A DNA stretch of 64,000 nucleotides from a virus. How positions within the stretch are numbered: position 1 is the first letter of the stretch; each line of letters opens with the position of its first letter. The notes beneath the pieces were generated by a model that searched no databases, was not told where the DNA came from, and was given only the letters and a program-made list of their open reading frames with translations. A program made the position numbers and the translations under genes. The DNA is taken from positions 1 through 64,000 of IMG/VR virus record IMGVR_UViG_3300017613_002552; one strand, given 5' to 3'. Below, piece by piece: positions 8,107-16,486 of the stretch.

Positions 8107-9151
8107 TAGTAAAGAACTCTCAGTCGCCGTGGCAGCAGCGGCAAAATACTCCAAGACCACTGGCAGTGGCATGACCTTGTGCATCAGGCTCAAAGTCACC
8201 GCCGACTGGCTGGAATTGAGAACGACGAATTTCACGGAGAACGCGATAGTGAGGGTGAACGCCTTTGATTGTGAAGAAGGGGAAGCAGTAACTCTCACGA
8301 GTCACCTTCTGGCAGCAGCAACGGATTCTGGCGGATGGGTGAGGATCAGGGATACAAAGAAGAGGCTTGTCCTCGACTATGAAGTTGCACCAATCCGTAT
8401 TGGCCTGATGGAAATTGATGCTTTCCCTGTGTGGCCTTCCGGCGAGAGGGTGGCAAGCTTACCATCTGGCCTGCTCAAGACAGCAGCGAGTATCTGTACC
8501 TTTGGTGCAGCGCCAGTCACGGATTGCGTTCACCTTGTTTCAAGAAATGGAATTATTTACGTCATGTCCAGCAACAGCATAATTGGTATTCAGGGAAGCA
8601 TCGAGGGCGAATTACCCGAATCGCTTGCACTGGATGGAACCGTGTTGTCCAAGGCGCTGTCTGTCCTAGATGGCATCGTGCATATTGTCGTAGAGAAATC
8701 CGTTGCAAGGCTCTCTTGCAGTGACAGCGCCTCGGAGATTTCCTTTTCGACAACCGGCCTGAAAAGTGGCGTTGAGACATGGATCGATTCCATCTTCAAC
8801 CTTGATACGCTTGGCGGGATGACAATCAGCAAGGCGGAGCTTTACAAGATTGTAAAATGGGCAAACGTCGCCGCAAAGATAGATGAAGTCTCCAGGCTTG
8901 TGCTTGATGGCGGATCGGCAGAGGTTGTTGGGAGAGAGGTAAACATCGATCCGTTCGAGATCGAGTACGAAGGGGACTTTATCCCAAGGATGGTGTTTTA
9001 TACCGGTATGTTCGCCAGGACGATTGGAACCGTTCGCGGTGAGGGTCCGTTCTCGGTCTTACCGGCGATTGTTCCAGGAAGAGATAACATTTCCTCCATC
9101 TACATCGACGGCGAAGACCGCCTAATGCTAAATGGGCTCTCTGAAAAATAG
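8090..9151 (+). CDS. DNA sliding-clamp-like protein (DnaN fold, divergent)
   Basis: 353 residues from TTG 8090, chosen because AGAGGAGG (8073-8080) is nine bases away; TTG 8084 would be too close. The start (MKARVDSKELSVAVAAAAKYSKTT) and the early strand pattern ending LELRTTNFTENAIVRV resemble DnaN, and the length is near the 366 of a bacterial beta clamp with three repeated domains. Clamps ring DNA, tether polymerase and in T4 also activate late transcription through a sigma. The start lies inside the sigma-like gene, so the two are made together. Structure prediction would decide. Confidence 0.45.
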   Translation: MKARVDSKELSVAVAAAAKYSKTTGSGMTLCIRLKVTADWLELRTTNFTENAIVRVNAFDCEEGEAVTLTSHLLAAATDSGGWVRIRDTKKRLVLDYEVAPIRIGLMEIDAFPVWPSGERVASLPSGLLKTAASICTFGAAPVTDCVHLVSRNGIIYVMSSNSIIGIQGSIEGELPESLALDGTVLSKALSVLDGIVHIVVEKSVARLSCSDSASEISFSTTGLKSGVETWIDSIFNLDTLGGMTISKAELYKIVKWANVAAKIDEVSRLVLDGGSAEVVGREVNIDPFEIEYEGDFIPRMVFYTGMFARTIGTVRGEGPFSVLPAIVPGRDNISSIYIDGEDRLMLNGLSEK

Positions 9152-9152
9152 T

Positions 9153-9180
9153 AAACTTTTTCTGCCGCAAGTTGAATAAT
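9153..9180 (+). promoter_or_regulatory. Candidate phage promoter, AAACTT-N14-TGAATAAT (copy 2)
   Basis: AAACTT 9153-9158 and TGAATAAT 9173-9180, spacing 14, just after the clamp-like gene stop and 20 bases before ATG 9201. The flanking bases also resemble copy 1 (TAAACTTT, then TC two bases on), so the match exceeds the two boxes. Confidence 0.5.
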
Positions 9181-9200
9181 GAAATAAAAGGAGTTAGAGC

Positions 9201-10460
9201 ATGACACAAGCGCTACAAAGAACTGCGCAAGATAGAAATTTACTTCTTCCAACATCCAGGGTTGTAAGGATGTCGCCCTTCCACAATCTAACATCCACCG
9301 AGGTTGTTCTGGATGTTACAGATGCACACCAAATGACCTGGGGACAAGACCCAACATTTATGCCATCTCGCTCCCAAGTTGAGAAGCTGGCAACGGCAGC
9401 CAATATCCAAATCACAAAATCTAAAATGTTGCGCAGTAGGCACAACAACATCATTGACTGGCAGGCTACTGCGAAAATCGAGAAGATCAGCGAGGGAAAG
9501 ACTCTAAGCGTCACAAAGACCTATACGCTTGATCTGAGAACAAAGGATCGAGATGGTGAAGACGGCTCCGTGATCAAGCTCATGCGCCAGCGAAAGTGGG
9601 ATCAGGTAGAAAGGGCAAAGAACAGGAATAAGTTCTATGGCGATATGCCCGGCAAGGATGGAACGAAAGAGGAGTGGGTCGAGTGGGTAGAGGCAAAGGT
9701 CAGGCGCGAGTTTGAGCAGGTTGAGCGCTACTCTGTCCAAAGGGCAGAAACCGGCGCATCGCTGCGTTGCTGCCGAACACTCCTGGGCATGAAAGGCACG
9801 TATACCAGAGAAGAGATGCAAAGACCATTCGTTGTCTACACGGCGACACTCAATATCCAAGCCATGCTTCGGTACGGTGGGCCAATGAAGGAAATGGCCC
9901 TGCGCACCCTTGCAGGGGCATTTGGTAGCCAACTTGGAATCAGCGGCGATGGCTTGGCTAACCTGCTCACAGATGGAGGGGGTAGCAGTAGTAGTGAACC
10001 AGAAAATGAGGACCTGTTGCTTCTGGAGGAAGGCGAAATAGAAGACCTTATTACCGAGATGGATGCCTTTGGCTTGAAAGATCGGCGACAGTGCGATGCC
10101 CTCTCTAACTCCCTCTTTGACACCCCGCTCTCTGGCCTGACGCAGCGGGGCGGAAGGTTGATCATCGAGGCCCTTGAAATGATCAGGGATGTAAGTAAGT
10201 TCGACATTGACGCTGAAATGCTTGAGGGCTTCAAAACCCATGTTCGGGAGCGAATTGGCCTTGCATACGCGGATGGAGAAATGATCCTCTCTGTGCTCGA
10301 TGAAGAATGGTATGAACTCCTCGTCTTCAGTCGTGACCACAATGGCGACGATGGAGAGGAAGAGGAAGATTTTCTCACAGCGACAGATGAGGAAATTGAG
10401 GCCGCCATTACTGTAAAGCAAGCAACTCCACAAGAGGTCTACGAGGAAAAGGATAAATGA
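9201..10460 (+). CDS. Putative single-strand annealing / recombination protein
   Basis: 419 residues, ATG after AAAAGGAG. The middle part resembles phage RecT-like annealing proteins: an early SRSQVEKLATAANIQITKSK helix, a strand-rich core, then AETGASLRCCRTLLGMKGTYT followed by EEMQRPFVV, a layout remembered from such proteins (AET-AR-RA-R--LG-K--YT-EEL-KPFVV). The C-terminus is long, acidic and probably flexible. An annealing protein beside SbcCD would form a recombination module. The assignment is by pattern only and could be wrong. Confidence 0.35.
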   Translation: MTQALQRTAQDRNLLLPTSRVVRMSPFHNLTSTEVVLDVTDAHQMTWGQDPTFMPSRSQVEKLATAANIQITKSKMLRSRHNNIIDWQATAKIEKISEGKTLSVTKTYTLDLRTKDRDGEDGSVIKLMRQRKWDQVERAKNRNKFYGDMPGKDGTKEEWVEWVEAKVRREFEQVERYSVQRAETGASLRCCRTLLGMKGTYTREEMQRPFVVYTATLNIQAMLRYGGPMKEMALRTLAGAFGSQLGISGDGLANLLTDGGGSSSSEPENEDLLLLEEGEIEDLITEMDAFGLKDRRQCDALSNSLFDTPLSGLTQRGGRLIIEALEMIRDVSKFDIDAEMLEGFKTHVRERIGLAYADGEMILSVLDEEWYELLVFSRDHNGDDGEEEEDFLTATDEEIEAAITVKQATPQEVYEEKDK

Positions 10461-11182
10461 GCAGCGTCATCACAGCTATCGAGGGTGAGAGAAGGCTACG
10501 GGCCTTAGAGGTTGAGGCCGGTGAAAGCTTCCATGCCTCAGAGGAAGCTTTTTCAAGGGGCATAATTGCTCTTTACGAAATCAACTCAGAGTCGCTATGG
10601 CACTTTGGGAAAGATGACGATGGAGTCCGGTTTGGTGACTACAGAAATCCGCGCTTTGAGGATTATCTACGACATTTCTGCCGGAAAAAAGGAATCAGTA
10701 GATCGTCGGCGCAAGATCACATTGGCACGGTCAGGACATGGGTCCTTGCACTGGAAAGGAAGACCGAGGAACTACAGGATGTTGGTGTAAAAAGAGCAGC
10801 GCCAATCAAAGAAATTGTCAAGGTAGATGGAAGAACCGGTGAAATTTCGTTGCCAAGGCCAGAAATACTAGAAAAACTTCCACCTGCACCAACTCCAATT
10901 GAGCAGGTTCAGAAGAAGATCGATGAAGTTCTCATTGAGCCCAAAATTCCTCTCACGCCGAATGATGTACGGGAGTCATTCACAATCGACATAGGAAAGA
11001 CAAACAAGCCATCCATACGCTTTTCTGAAACAGGAAGAGGCGATATCTGGGGGAGCTATGATGGCGGCGAAGATGTGTTCTGGGATGGCATTGTAATTCT
11101 GGCTGGCACACTCAGCGGAATGTCTGAAGAGATGAAAGAGGCGATATTTAAGCGCCTTAGAGTATTAAAATACGAATCATAG
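10457..11182 (+). CDS. Hypothetical protein, possible DNA-binding N-terminus
   Basis: 241 residues beginning in an ATGA overlap. The N-terminal 100 residues are helical and end in a helix-turn-helix-like run (FEDYLRHFCRKKGISRSSAQDHIGTVRTW). A proline-rich linker (PRPEILEKLPPAPTP) leads to a C-terminal domain with SIRFSETGRGDIWGSYDGG. No named family recognised. Its position between the annealing-like and DUF932 genes suggests DNA metabolism. Confidence 0.6.
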   Translation: MSSVITAIEGERRLRALEVEAGESFHASEEAFSRGIIALYEINSESLWHFGKDDDGVRFGDYRNPRFEDYLRHFCRKKGISRSSAQDHIGTVRTWVLALERKTEELQDVGVKRAAPIKEIVKVDGRTGEISLPRPEILEKLPPAPTPIEQVQKKIDEVLIEPKIPLTPNDVRESFTIDIGKTNKPSIRFSETGRGDIWGSYDGGEDVFWDGIVILAGTLSGMSEEMKEAIFKRLRVLKYES

Positions 11183-11190
11183 GAGGAAGA

Positions 11191-11658
11191 ATGAGCGGAC
11201 CAGCAGTAGAAGACAGAGTTTCACGACTTGAAGCACAAGTCATGTGGAGACGCGGTATTTTCGATGTGCTATACGACTCCTACGGTGGGCTTCAACAGAG
11301 CCTTATCGATGCACAGCGCACCCTAGAGGAGCGGCGGAATGATGAGCTTGCTGCCCTCAGAGCATTCAAGGCAGCAAAAGCGCTGTTCGAGGATGGCCTA
11401 GCCATTGCCCTGATGAACGAAACGGGAAAGGGAGGACGGCTAACTGGTGGGGCGGCAGATACCAGGAGGCTCATCAGGGAAGGTCTTATCGCCGAATTGA
11501 AGAAAGGAAAGCTTTCCCTGGAATGGGATGCCTTCCAGTCGGCAGAGAGGGTACTTGACCGGGCGACTATGGAAAAGGATGTTGCCCTTGACGAATTCAG
11601 CAAAATTCGGTATGCGGCCCGAATGACCTCCGGCCTTGCATACGCACTAGGAGGATAA
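11191..11658 (+). CDS. Hypothetical helical protein
   Basis: 155 residues, ATG after AGGAGGAAG. Almost entirely helical with heptad-like patterns (LIDAQRTLEERRNDELAALR), suggesting a coiled-coil oligomer. One small Gly-rich loop (ETGKGGRLTGGAAD) interrupts the helices. No family recognised. It is separated from the DUF932 gene by one base. Confidence 0.6.
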   Translation: MSGPAVEDRVSRLEAQVMWRRGIFDVLYDSYGGLQQSLIDAQRTLEERRNDELAALRAFKAAKALFEDGLAIALMNETGKGGRLTGGAADTRRLIREGLIAELKKGKLSLEWDAFQSAERVLDRATMEKDVALDEFSKIRYAARMTSGLAYALGG

Positions 11659-11659
11659 A

Positions 11660-12760
11660 ATGGCAGAGCTTCTCAAGCTGAACGATATTGCAAATGACCT
11701 GGTGATCCGCGCAGCGGATGGCGTCCACGACCACACAAGCACCGTTGACGAGGCGGTGAAGGCTTACTCTGGCGGCCTCTCACTCGAAACAGGGAGTGGA
11801 TCAGAACGGATGACAAAGAAGGCGGCAGGCCAATTGTTCAAGATGGTCGGCCTTCCAGTGAGCGTTCTGGGCCACTTCAAAGATGCGCCGGAACTACAGA
11901 TTGCAATGGCCCAAAACAAGTTAGAGGGACTGGACACAGATGCGCGGGACCGAAAAATCATCTGCCGTGGGCACCTTGACGGCGACGGTAACGGGGTCCT
12001 TGATACCTTCCTGTCAGACTCCTACGTCCCGGTATCTAACGCCCAAATGATCATGGCAATGAAAGAGGGCTTCGACGGCGAGGGCGTGGATGCCCGTGTC
12101 CACCAAAGCCAAATCTCCGACAGACAGATGTCGTTACGAATCGTTGCACCAGAATGGGATCACGACCTGGGCGGCGGGGATATGGCCTACACCGGGCTCT
12201 CGTTGATCAATAGCGAACTGGGCACCAGGGCGGTCACTGTCCGCGCATCTATAGCGCGTGTTGCTTGCTTCAACTACACACTCGCCGACAACGATGTCTT
12301 TAGTCACGAGCACCGCTTCTTGACGCCGGAAGAAATTCTGAATGGTGTCGTAGAGGGGATTCGCAAGCTGAACGGGATCGCCGGAGAAATCTCAGATCGC
12401 CTGCGCGGGATGAGAGACGTGGAAATCGAAGACGCAAAGGCAATGATCGGTGTGATGAGCAATGAAATGGGCCTCCCCAACTATGTCACCAACCCCGCCT
12501 ATCAGTGGTGGGAAGACACCGGCGCTGTCCCGAATTTGTTCTACGTGGTACAGGCAATCGCCTTTGCCGCAGCAAACTTCACCAGCAGAAAGGGATTTGC
12601 GTGGGATCGGAGAGAGATGGCTGAAACGCAATCTTTCCGAATGGCAGAGCATTACCAGGACACAGGTAAACTGCAACTATGCGAGTGCCCTCGCTGTCAC
12701 CGCCCGATGAACTCTTCCGCCGACACCATCGATGCCGACTACGAAGTCATCGAAGAATGA
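11660..12760 (+). CDS. DUF932-family protein
   Basis: 366 residues, ATG after GGAGGAT. The centre matches the DUF932 layout: FLSDSYVPVSNAQM, then a strand region, then TGLSLINSELGTRAVTVRAS followed by the Cys/Asn segment ARVACFNYTL. The C-terminus adds a CPRCHRPM knuckle. DUF932 proteins are common on phages and plasmids beside recombination genes; their biochemistry is not settled. The end overlaps a hidden small membrane-protein gene. Confidence 0.7.
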   Translation: MAELLKLNDIANDLVIRAADGVHDHTSTVDEAVKAYSGGLSLETGSGSERMTKKAAGQLFKMVGLPVSVLGHFKDAPELQIAMAQNKLEGLDTDARDRKIICRGHLDGDGNGVLDTFLSDSYVPVSNAQMIMAMKEGFDGEGVDARVHQSQISDRQMSLRIVAPEWDHDLGGGDMAYTGLSLINSELGTRAVTVRASIARVACFNYTLADNDVFSHEHRFLTPEEILNGVVEGIRKLNGIAGEISDRLRGMRDVEIEDAKAMIGVMSNEMGLPNYVTNPAYQWWEDTGAVPNLFYVVQAIAFAAANFTSRKGFAWDRREMAETQSFRMAEHYQDTGKLQLCECPRCHRPMNSSADTIDADYEVIEE

Positions 12761-12884
12761 TACCGAGAAAAAGGCAGCGATAATTATAGAGGAGTTCATT
12801 AGGGCACTAATCGATCTCCTCTGTAAAGGAAGAGCAATAATCGTACTGCTGATTTTCACGCTATCCGTCTGGAGGTACGCATGA
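12732..12884 (+). CDS. Small membrane protein between DUF932 and sbcC genes
   Basis: 50 residues, ATG 12732 inside the end of the DUF932 gene in another frame. The N-terminus is hydrophilic; residues about 33-46 are hydrophobic (AIIVLLIFTLSVW) with positive residues on both sides. Its stop forms ATGA with the sbcC start, and the sbcC ribosome site (GGAGGT) is inside it, the same coupling used by neighbouring genes. No clear ribosome site of its own is seen, so the exact start is uncertain. Without this frame the 120-base gap would be unexplained. Confidence 0.5.
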   Translation: MPTTKSSKNDTEKKAAIIIEEFIRALIDLLCKGRAIIVLLIFTLSVWRYA

Positions 12885-15394
12885 GGCCAACGCGCATCCA
12901 ATTGATCAACTTTATGAGCTACAAGAGGGCAGACATTGACTTGTCTGCCCTCCGCACCGTGGCAATCGTCGGTGAGAATGGTGCCGGAAAGAGCACTATC
13001 CTACAAGCGGTTACATACTGTCTCTGGGGAAAAGTGCGGACAGCATCTCACAATGACGTTGTACGGCGCGGAACGACCAAGTGTTCAGTCCGGCTGGACT
13101 TTGAGCACGATGGTCAGTCCTACCAGGTCACTCGCCGGAGAGACCTTCACGGCAACGGAAGCAGCGATCTTGAGATTGCCCTGCTGGATGGTGAGGTTCC
13201 ATACCCACTCACTGGTCCAACTATTCGAGAGACACAGGGAGTAATCAATGGTGTCCTTGGGCTATCATACGATGTCTTTGTAAGCTCTACCCTGCTCCAA
13301 CAGGGCGAAGCTGGAAAGTTTTCAAACGCAAGACCGGGCGAAAGGAAGGATTTACTAGGGCAAATACTTGACCTTGGCTCTCTTGCTACAATAGAAAAAG
13401 GGGCAAGGGTAGCGCTCACAACTTCAAATGCCGCTTTCAGAACCCTTGCCACGCTGCTTGATACAGCAAAGGAAAGAGCCATCAATGCAGAAGGCGGCGA
13501 AGAGGACCTGGCCCAATCTACCGAATGGCTTAATAGTACCGAGCTAGATATCATCGTTGCCAGGGATCATCTAAAACAGCTACAGCTTGACTTGGCAGAG
13601 GTAGCCGCCGTTACCAGAGATTTGGAATCGCTACTCACAAGCAAGGGGCACCTGAATGGCTCCCTGGCAACTATCCTTGATGAGATAGTTACCTCCTCCG
13701 AAAAGGCAAGAAACGCTGAAGGAGTAATCGAAAAAGAGGCAGAAATCAGAGCCTCATACGAGCGGTACAAGGAGCTTCGGGCAGAACTTGAAATCCTTGA
13801 CAAGAAAAAATACGCGAAGGCAAGTGCAGATATTACCAGGACACAGATCGATGTTGAGTCCGCCACGCTCAAGCAAGTGGCAGATACAGCACCGAAGCAC
13901 GAGGCCAAAATTGCGGCACTCAATGAAGAGATTGAAAGCTCAGAATCAATGCTTGCCACAATGCGGCAAGTTGTGATCGGAGCGAAAGAGAATAAGGCGC
14001 TTTCGCAAAAGGAAATTGACAGACTGAGCGATGAGATAGAGGAGGTCGCTCTTTCCAGGGCCGTTGCAACTACCACGCAACTCGCGCTACGGGAAAAGCT
14101 TGACCTGCTTTCCGATGATATCTGTCCAACGTGCGAACAGGAAATTCCAGAAGGTCACGGCGTGCTCCAAGATACAGAGGATGAAATCCTCAAACTAGAA
14201 AGTATGATTTCCGATCTTGAAGACACACTCAGAGCAGCACACGAACGCACCAGCCTCGTGCGACAAGATATTGAAAAGTTGCAAGCTGAAATCGCCAGGG
14301 ACGATAGGGCGAATGCGGCGAGAGAGGTAGAAATTGAGGGACAAGAGCGAGAAGTAGAAAGACTCACGGATGAACTCGCGGTATCACAGGATGCCGCCAA
14401 GGTTCTTTCGTCAGGCAACTTCGCCCTAGAGCTACGCACCAAGCTTCGGGGCCTAGAAGAAGAATCTCTTGGCTACAACAAAGAAGAACATGAAGGCGCA
14501 AAAAGGGAAATGGAAGAGCTTCAGGGTGCAGGGGCCGATCTTTCAGTGCTAGAGACAGCCAAATCCTCACTCGCCGAGTCCCTAGAGCTCAAAGGGAAAA
14601 AGGAACTTGCGCGAGATAAAGCGGTAGGTGAGATTGTCGCCATCGAGTATGACGAGAGAGGGCTACAGAAAAAGATTGCCAATCTGCAATGCCAGGAAGA
14701 ACTCTCAGGAAAAATAGAAGACCTGGAGCAAGGGCTACTTGACCTAGAAAACACCAAGTCCTCCGCAACCACCGCAGTAGCTCTGGCAGAGGCAAAAATC
14801 AAGGCCAGCCAGGAACTTGAAGCTCAAATCGAGAGGATGGAGTCTGAACTCGAAGAACTCAACGGGCAAGCCACCTGCGCCGATCTCCTGGTAAAAGCGG
14901 CGGGGAAAGGTGGGGCACAGGCCCTTATCGTTGAAGCTGCGCTTCCCCAGATCGAAAGAGACGCAAACGAATATCTCTCTACCATGTCTCCAAATATGAC
15001 AATCTCCCTGGAGAGCCAGAGAACAACGCAATCTGGAAGCGTGTCCGAAACATTGGATATTCGGGTGCAGTTTGACGGAATGGACGCACCCATCGAAACC
15101 CTTAGTGGCGGCGAGAGGTTCAGGAGTGACCTTGCATTGCGCCTCGCAATCGGGCAGATGCTTGCCCGGAGAAGCGGGACAGAAATGAAATTCCTGGCAA
15201 TCGATGAGGGATTTGGTAGCCAGGATACCGATGGTCAAGAGGGGATACTGGAGATCATTTCTTCTCTCTCTGCCCTCTTTGACCTAATCATGGTCATTAG
15301 TCATGTCAGCGCTGTTGCAGCGTCAATTGGCGCAGAAGGTAGCATAATCCGTGTTTCTAAGCCAGGTAACGCTTCAATGACAGAGGTAATGTAG
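12881..15394 (+). CDS. sbcC: SbcC/Rad50-type ATPase subunit
   Basis: 837 residues. Walker A GENGAGKST (31-39), long coiled coils, zinc hook CPTC (415-418) at the midpoint, signature LSGGER (741-746), Walker B ending in DE (775-776) and the H-loop in VISHVS. This is a complete SMC-like Rad50 homologue; two ATPase heads bind the SbcD nuclease and the hook joins coiled coils. Together with the sbcD product at 5122 it processes DNA ends and hairpins during replication or recombination. It begins in the ATGA overlap and ends in TAGTG with the next gene. Two CGGCGAGAG copies lie in it. Confidence 0.95.
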   Translation: MRPTRIQLINFMSYKRADIDLSALRTVAIVGENGAGKSTILQAVTYCLWGKVRTASHNDVVRRGTTKCSVRLDFEHDGQSYQVTRRRDLHGNGSSDLEIALLDGEVPYPLTGPTIRETQGVINGVLGLSYDVFVSSTLLQQGEAGKFSNARPGERKDLLGQILDLGSLATIEKGARVALTTSNAAFRTLATLLDTAKERAINAEGGEEDLAQSTEWLNSTELDIIVARDHLKQLQLDLAEVAAVTRDLESLLTSKGHLNGSLATILDEIVTSSEKARNAEGVIEKEAEIRASYERYKELRAELEILDKKKYAKASADITRTQIDVESATLKQVADTAPKHEAKIAALNEEIESSESMLATMRQVVIGAKENKALSQKEIDRLSDEIEEVALSRAVATTTQLALREKLDLLSDDICPTCEQEIPEGHGVLQDTEDEILKLESMISDLEDTLRAAHERTSLVRQDIEKLQAEIARDDRANAAREVEIEGQEREVERLTDELAVSQDAAKVLSSGNFALELRTKLRGLEEESLGYNKEEHEGAKREMEELQGAGADLSVLETAKSSLAESLELKGKKELARDKAVGEIVAIEYDERGLQKKIANLQCQEELSGKIEDLEQGLLDLENTKSSATTAVALAEAKIKASQELEAQIERMESELEELNGQATCADLLVKAAGKGGAQALIVEAALPQIERDANEYLSTMSPNMTISLESQRTTQSGSVSETLDIRVQFDGMDAPIETLSGGERFRSDLALRLAIGQMLARRSGTEMKFLAIDEGFGSQDTDGQEGILEIISSLSALFDLIMVISHVSAVAASIGAEGSIIRVSKPGNASMTEVM

Positions 15395-15738
15395 TGACAG
15401 GCAGAAAGTTCGATGAGAGGGACCTGCAAATCATAAGGGCCATCGCAACAAACGACCCACCACCATCTTGCCAGGAGCTAATGAAGCTGACCGGATTCCT
15501 TTCAAGTTCCTCTGTGTTTGGCCGCCTTGAAAAACTGAAAGACCTTGGCCTCATCGCTTGGAAGGAAGGGGAGTACGGGAAGAAAAAAAGGACCCTCACT
15601 GTCACTAGTGAGGGTCAGTTTTATGCTGATACCTATGTCACGGCAGAGGATGCCAGCCTACGCATCCACTGGCACCCCCCCCAAAGAAAGCTAACTGGCA
15701 GGCTTTTCTTGCGCGTCAAGAGAAAAAAGCCAAAATAG
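15394..15738 (+). CDS. Winged-helix regulator (LexA N-terminal-like fold)
   Basis: 114 residues starting with GTG in the TAGTG overlap. Residues 8-75 read as a winged helix: ERDLQIIRAIATNDPPPSCQEL, then SSSSVFGRLEKLKDLGLIAW as recognition helix and wing entry. The C-terminus is basic. It is the last gene of the left plus-strand operon and overlaps the convergent gene by 48 bases. The minus-strand terminator at 15591-15616 is inside its coding sequence. Confidence 0.65.
   Translation: MTGRKFDERDLQIIRAIATNDPPPSCQELMKLTGFLSSSSVFGRLEKLKDLGLIAWKEGEYGKKKRTLTVTSEGQFYADTYVTAEDASLRIHWHPPQRKLTGRLFLRVKRKKPK
15591..15616 (-). terminator. Rho-independent terminator inside a convergent gene
   Basis: Perfect 10-bp stem GACCCTCACT/AGTGAGGGTC with a 6-base loop. 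Read on the minus strand it is followed by CTTTTTTTCTTCC, a strong T run, so it should end the leftward transcript. On the plus strand it is followed only by AGTTTTA, so it may act weakly there too. It lies within the 3' third of the winged-helix gene. Confidence 0.75.
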
Positions 15739-16296
15739 ATCGGAAAGGGTTGAGGTTGGCAACTGTTTTTCGCTTAGTGCCTCAATCCCAAGTGGCGCAA
15801 CACCGATCTCTACCTCCCCCTCACCAATCTCCTCCATTGCCTTCTCCATCTCTTTCTCTGCATCCATTCTTGCTTCCCCGACGAGAATTTTGCCCTTGGC
15901 AACCGCATCGACAATGGTTTCCATTATGGCAAAAAAGTCTTCATCTTCAAGTCCGGCGAGAGAAGTTGCAGCAGCCTCCCTATCCTTGCCATTCACGGCA
16001 GCAATTAGCCCCCTTTGGACCTTGCCGTTGGAGCCAGATAGCTCTATCCCTACGCCGTGCCTGTCAACGATCTCTTCCCTTTGCTTATCCCAAGCAACTG
16101 TGATTTGCTCGTGCTCATCCGCTATTTTTCTGTACATCATGCTGGCGTAAAGCTGCTTCAGGGGATTTTCCCAAGGGGAATCAAAAAAGACCGAGAGGGC
16201 AGAGGGAAGAAATCTGTCCTGTCCCGCGACCTTTCGCGGACTCATGGCCCTTCTCAGGCTCCTGATTTTAACCTTTACTGTCTTCTTGCTTTCCAT
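15691..16296 (-). CDS. Hypothetical acidic protein
   Basis: 201 residues, ATG after AAAGGAGGTAGGTAA, preceded by its own promoter at 16323-16351. Basic N-terminus (MESKKTVKVKIRSLRRAM), then acidic helices (EARMDAEKEMEKAMEEIGEGE). Family not recognised. It is the last gene of the leftward block, and its own strong promoter sets it apart from the tail operon; it could be a regulator or an accessory factor expressed early. Confidence 0.6.
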   Translation of the reverse strand: MESKKTVKVKIRSLRRAMSPRKVAGQDRFLPSALSVFFDSPWENPLKQLYASMMYRKIADEHEQITVAWDKQREEIVDRHGVGIELSGSNGKVQRGLIAAVNGKDREAAATSLAGLEDEDFFAIMETIVDAVAKGKILVGEARMDAEKEMEKAMEEIGEGEVEIGVAPLGIEALSEKQLPTSTLSDLFWLFSLDAQEKPAS

Positions 16297-16322
16297 TTAC
16301 CTACCTCCTTTTTAGTTCCTCT

Positions 16323-16351
16323 ATTATACCACAAACCAGCTACAGGCGCAA
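16323..16351 (-). promoter_or_regulatory. Sigma-70 promoter, minus strand
   Basis: On the minus strand TTGCGC (16351-16346), 17-base spacer, TATAAT (16328-16323). It points to the 201-residue gene at 16296 and overlaps the end of the small membrane-protein gene at 16340-16486. Confidence 0.6.
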
Positions 16352-16486
16352 GACCTCAACCGGTGACATATCGGGCGTTAAAGCACTCGCAATAGCCAAC
16401 AAAAATGCTGCTTGAATGGCAGTGACAACAAATATAATGATGATGCAGGCTATGACAGTACATATTGCCACTTGGTATTCCTTCAT
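16340..16486 (-). CDS. Small membrane protein after the tail-fibre gene
   Basis: 48 residues. ATG at 16486 forms an ATGA overlap with the stop of the 1911-residue fibre gene, the coupling used between other late genes. One hydrophobic helix covers residues about 6-35 (AICTVIACIIIIFVVTAIQAAFLLAIASAL), followed by a short polar tail. It could be a lysis or holin-like peptide, or an entry accessory; nothing more can be said. Confidence 0.55.
   Translation of the reverse strand: MKEYQVAICTVIACIIIIFVVTAIQAAFLLAIASALTPDMSPVEVLRL

Noticed and set aside
9504-10433. 309-codon minus-strand ORF opposite the annealing-like gene
   Set aside because: Shadow of a well-supported plus-strand gene with its own ribosome site and ATGA coupling; composition is not protein-like.
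13147-14076. Ser/Leu-rich minus-strand ORFs opposite sbcC
   Set aside because: Low-complexity antisense of coiled-coil codons.
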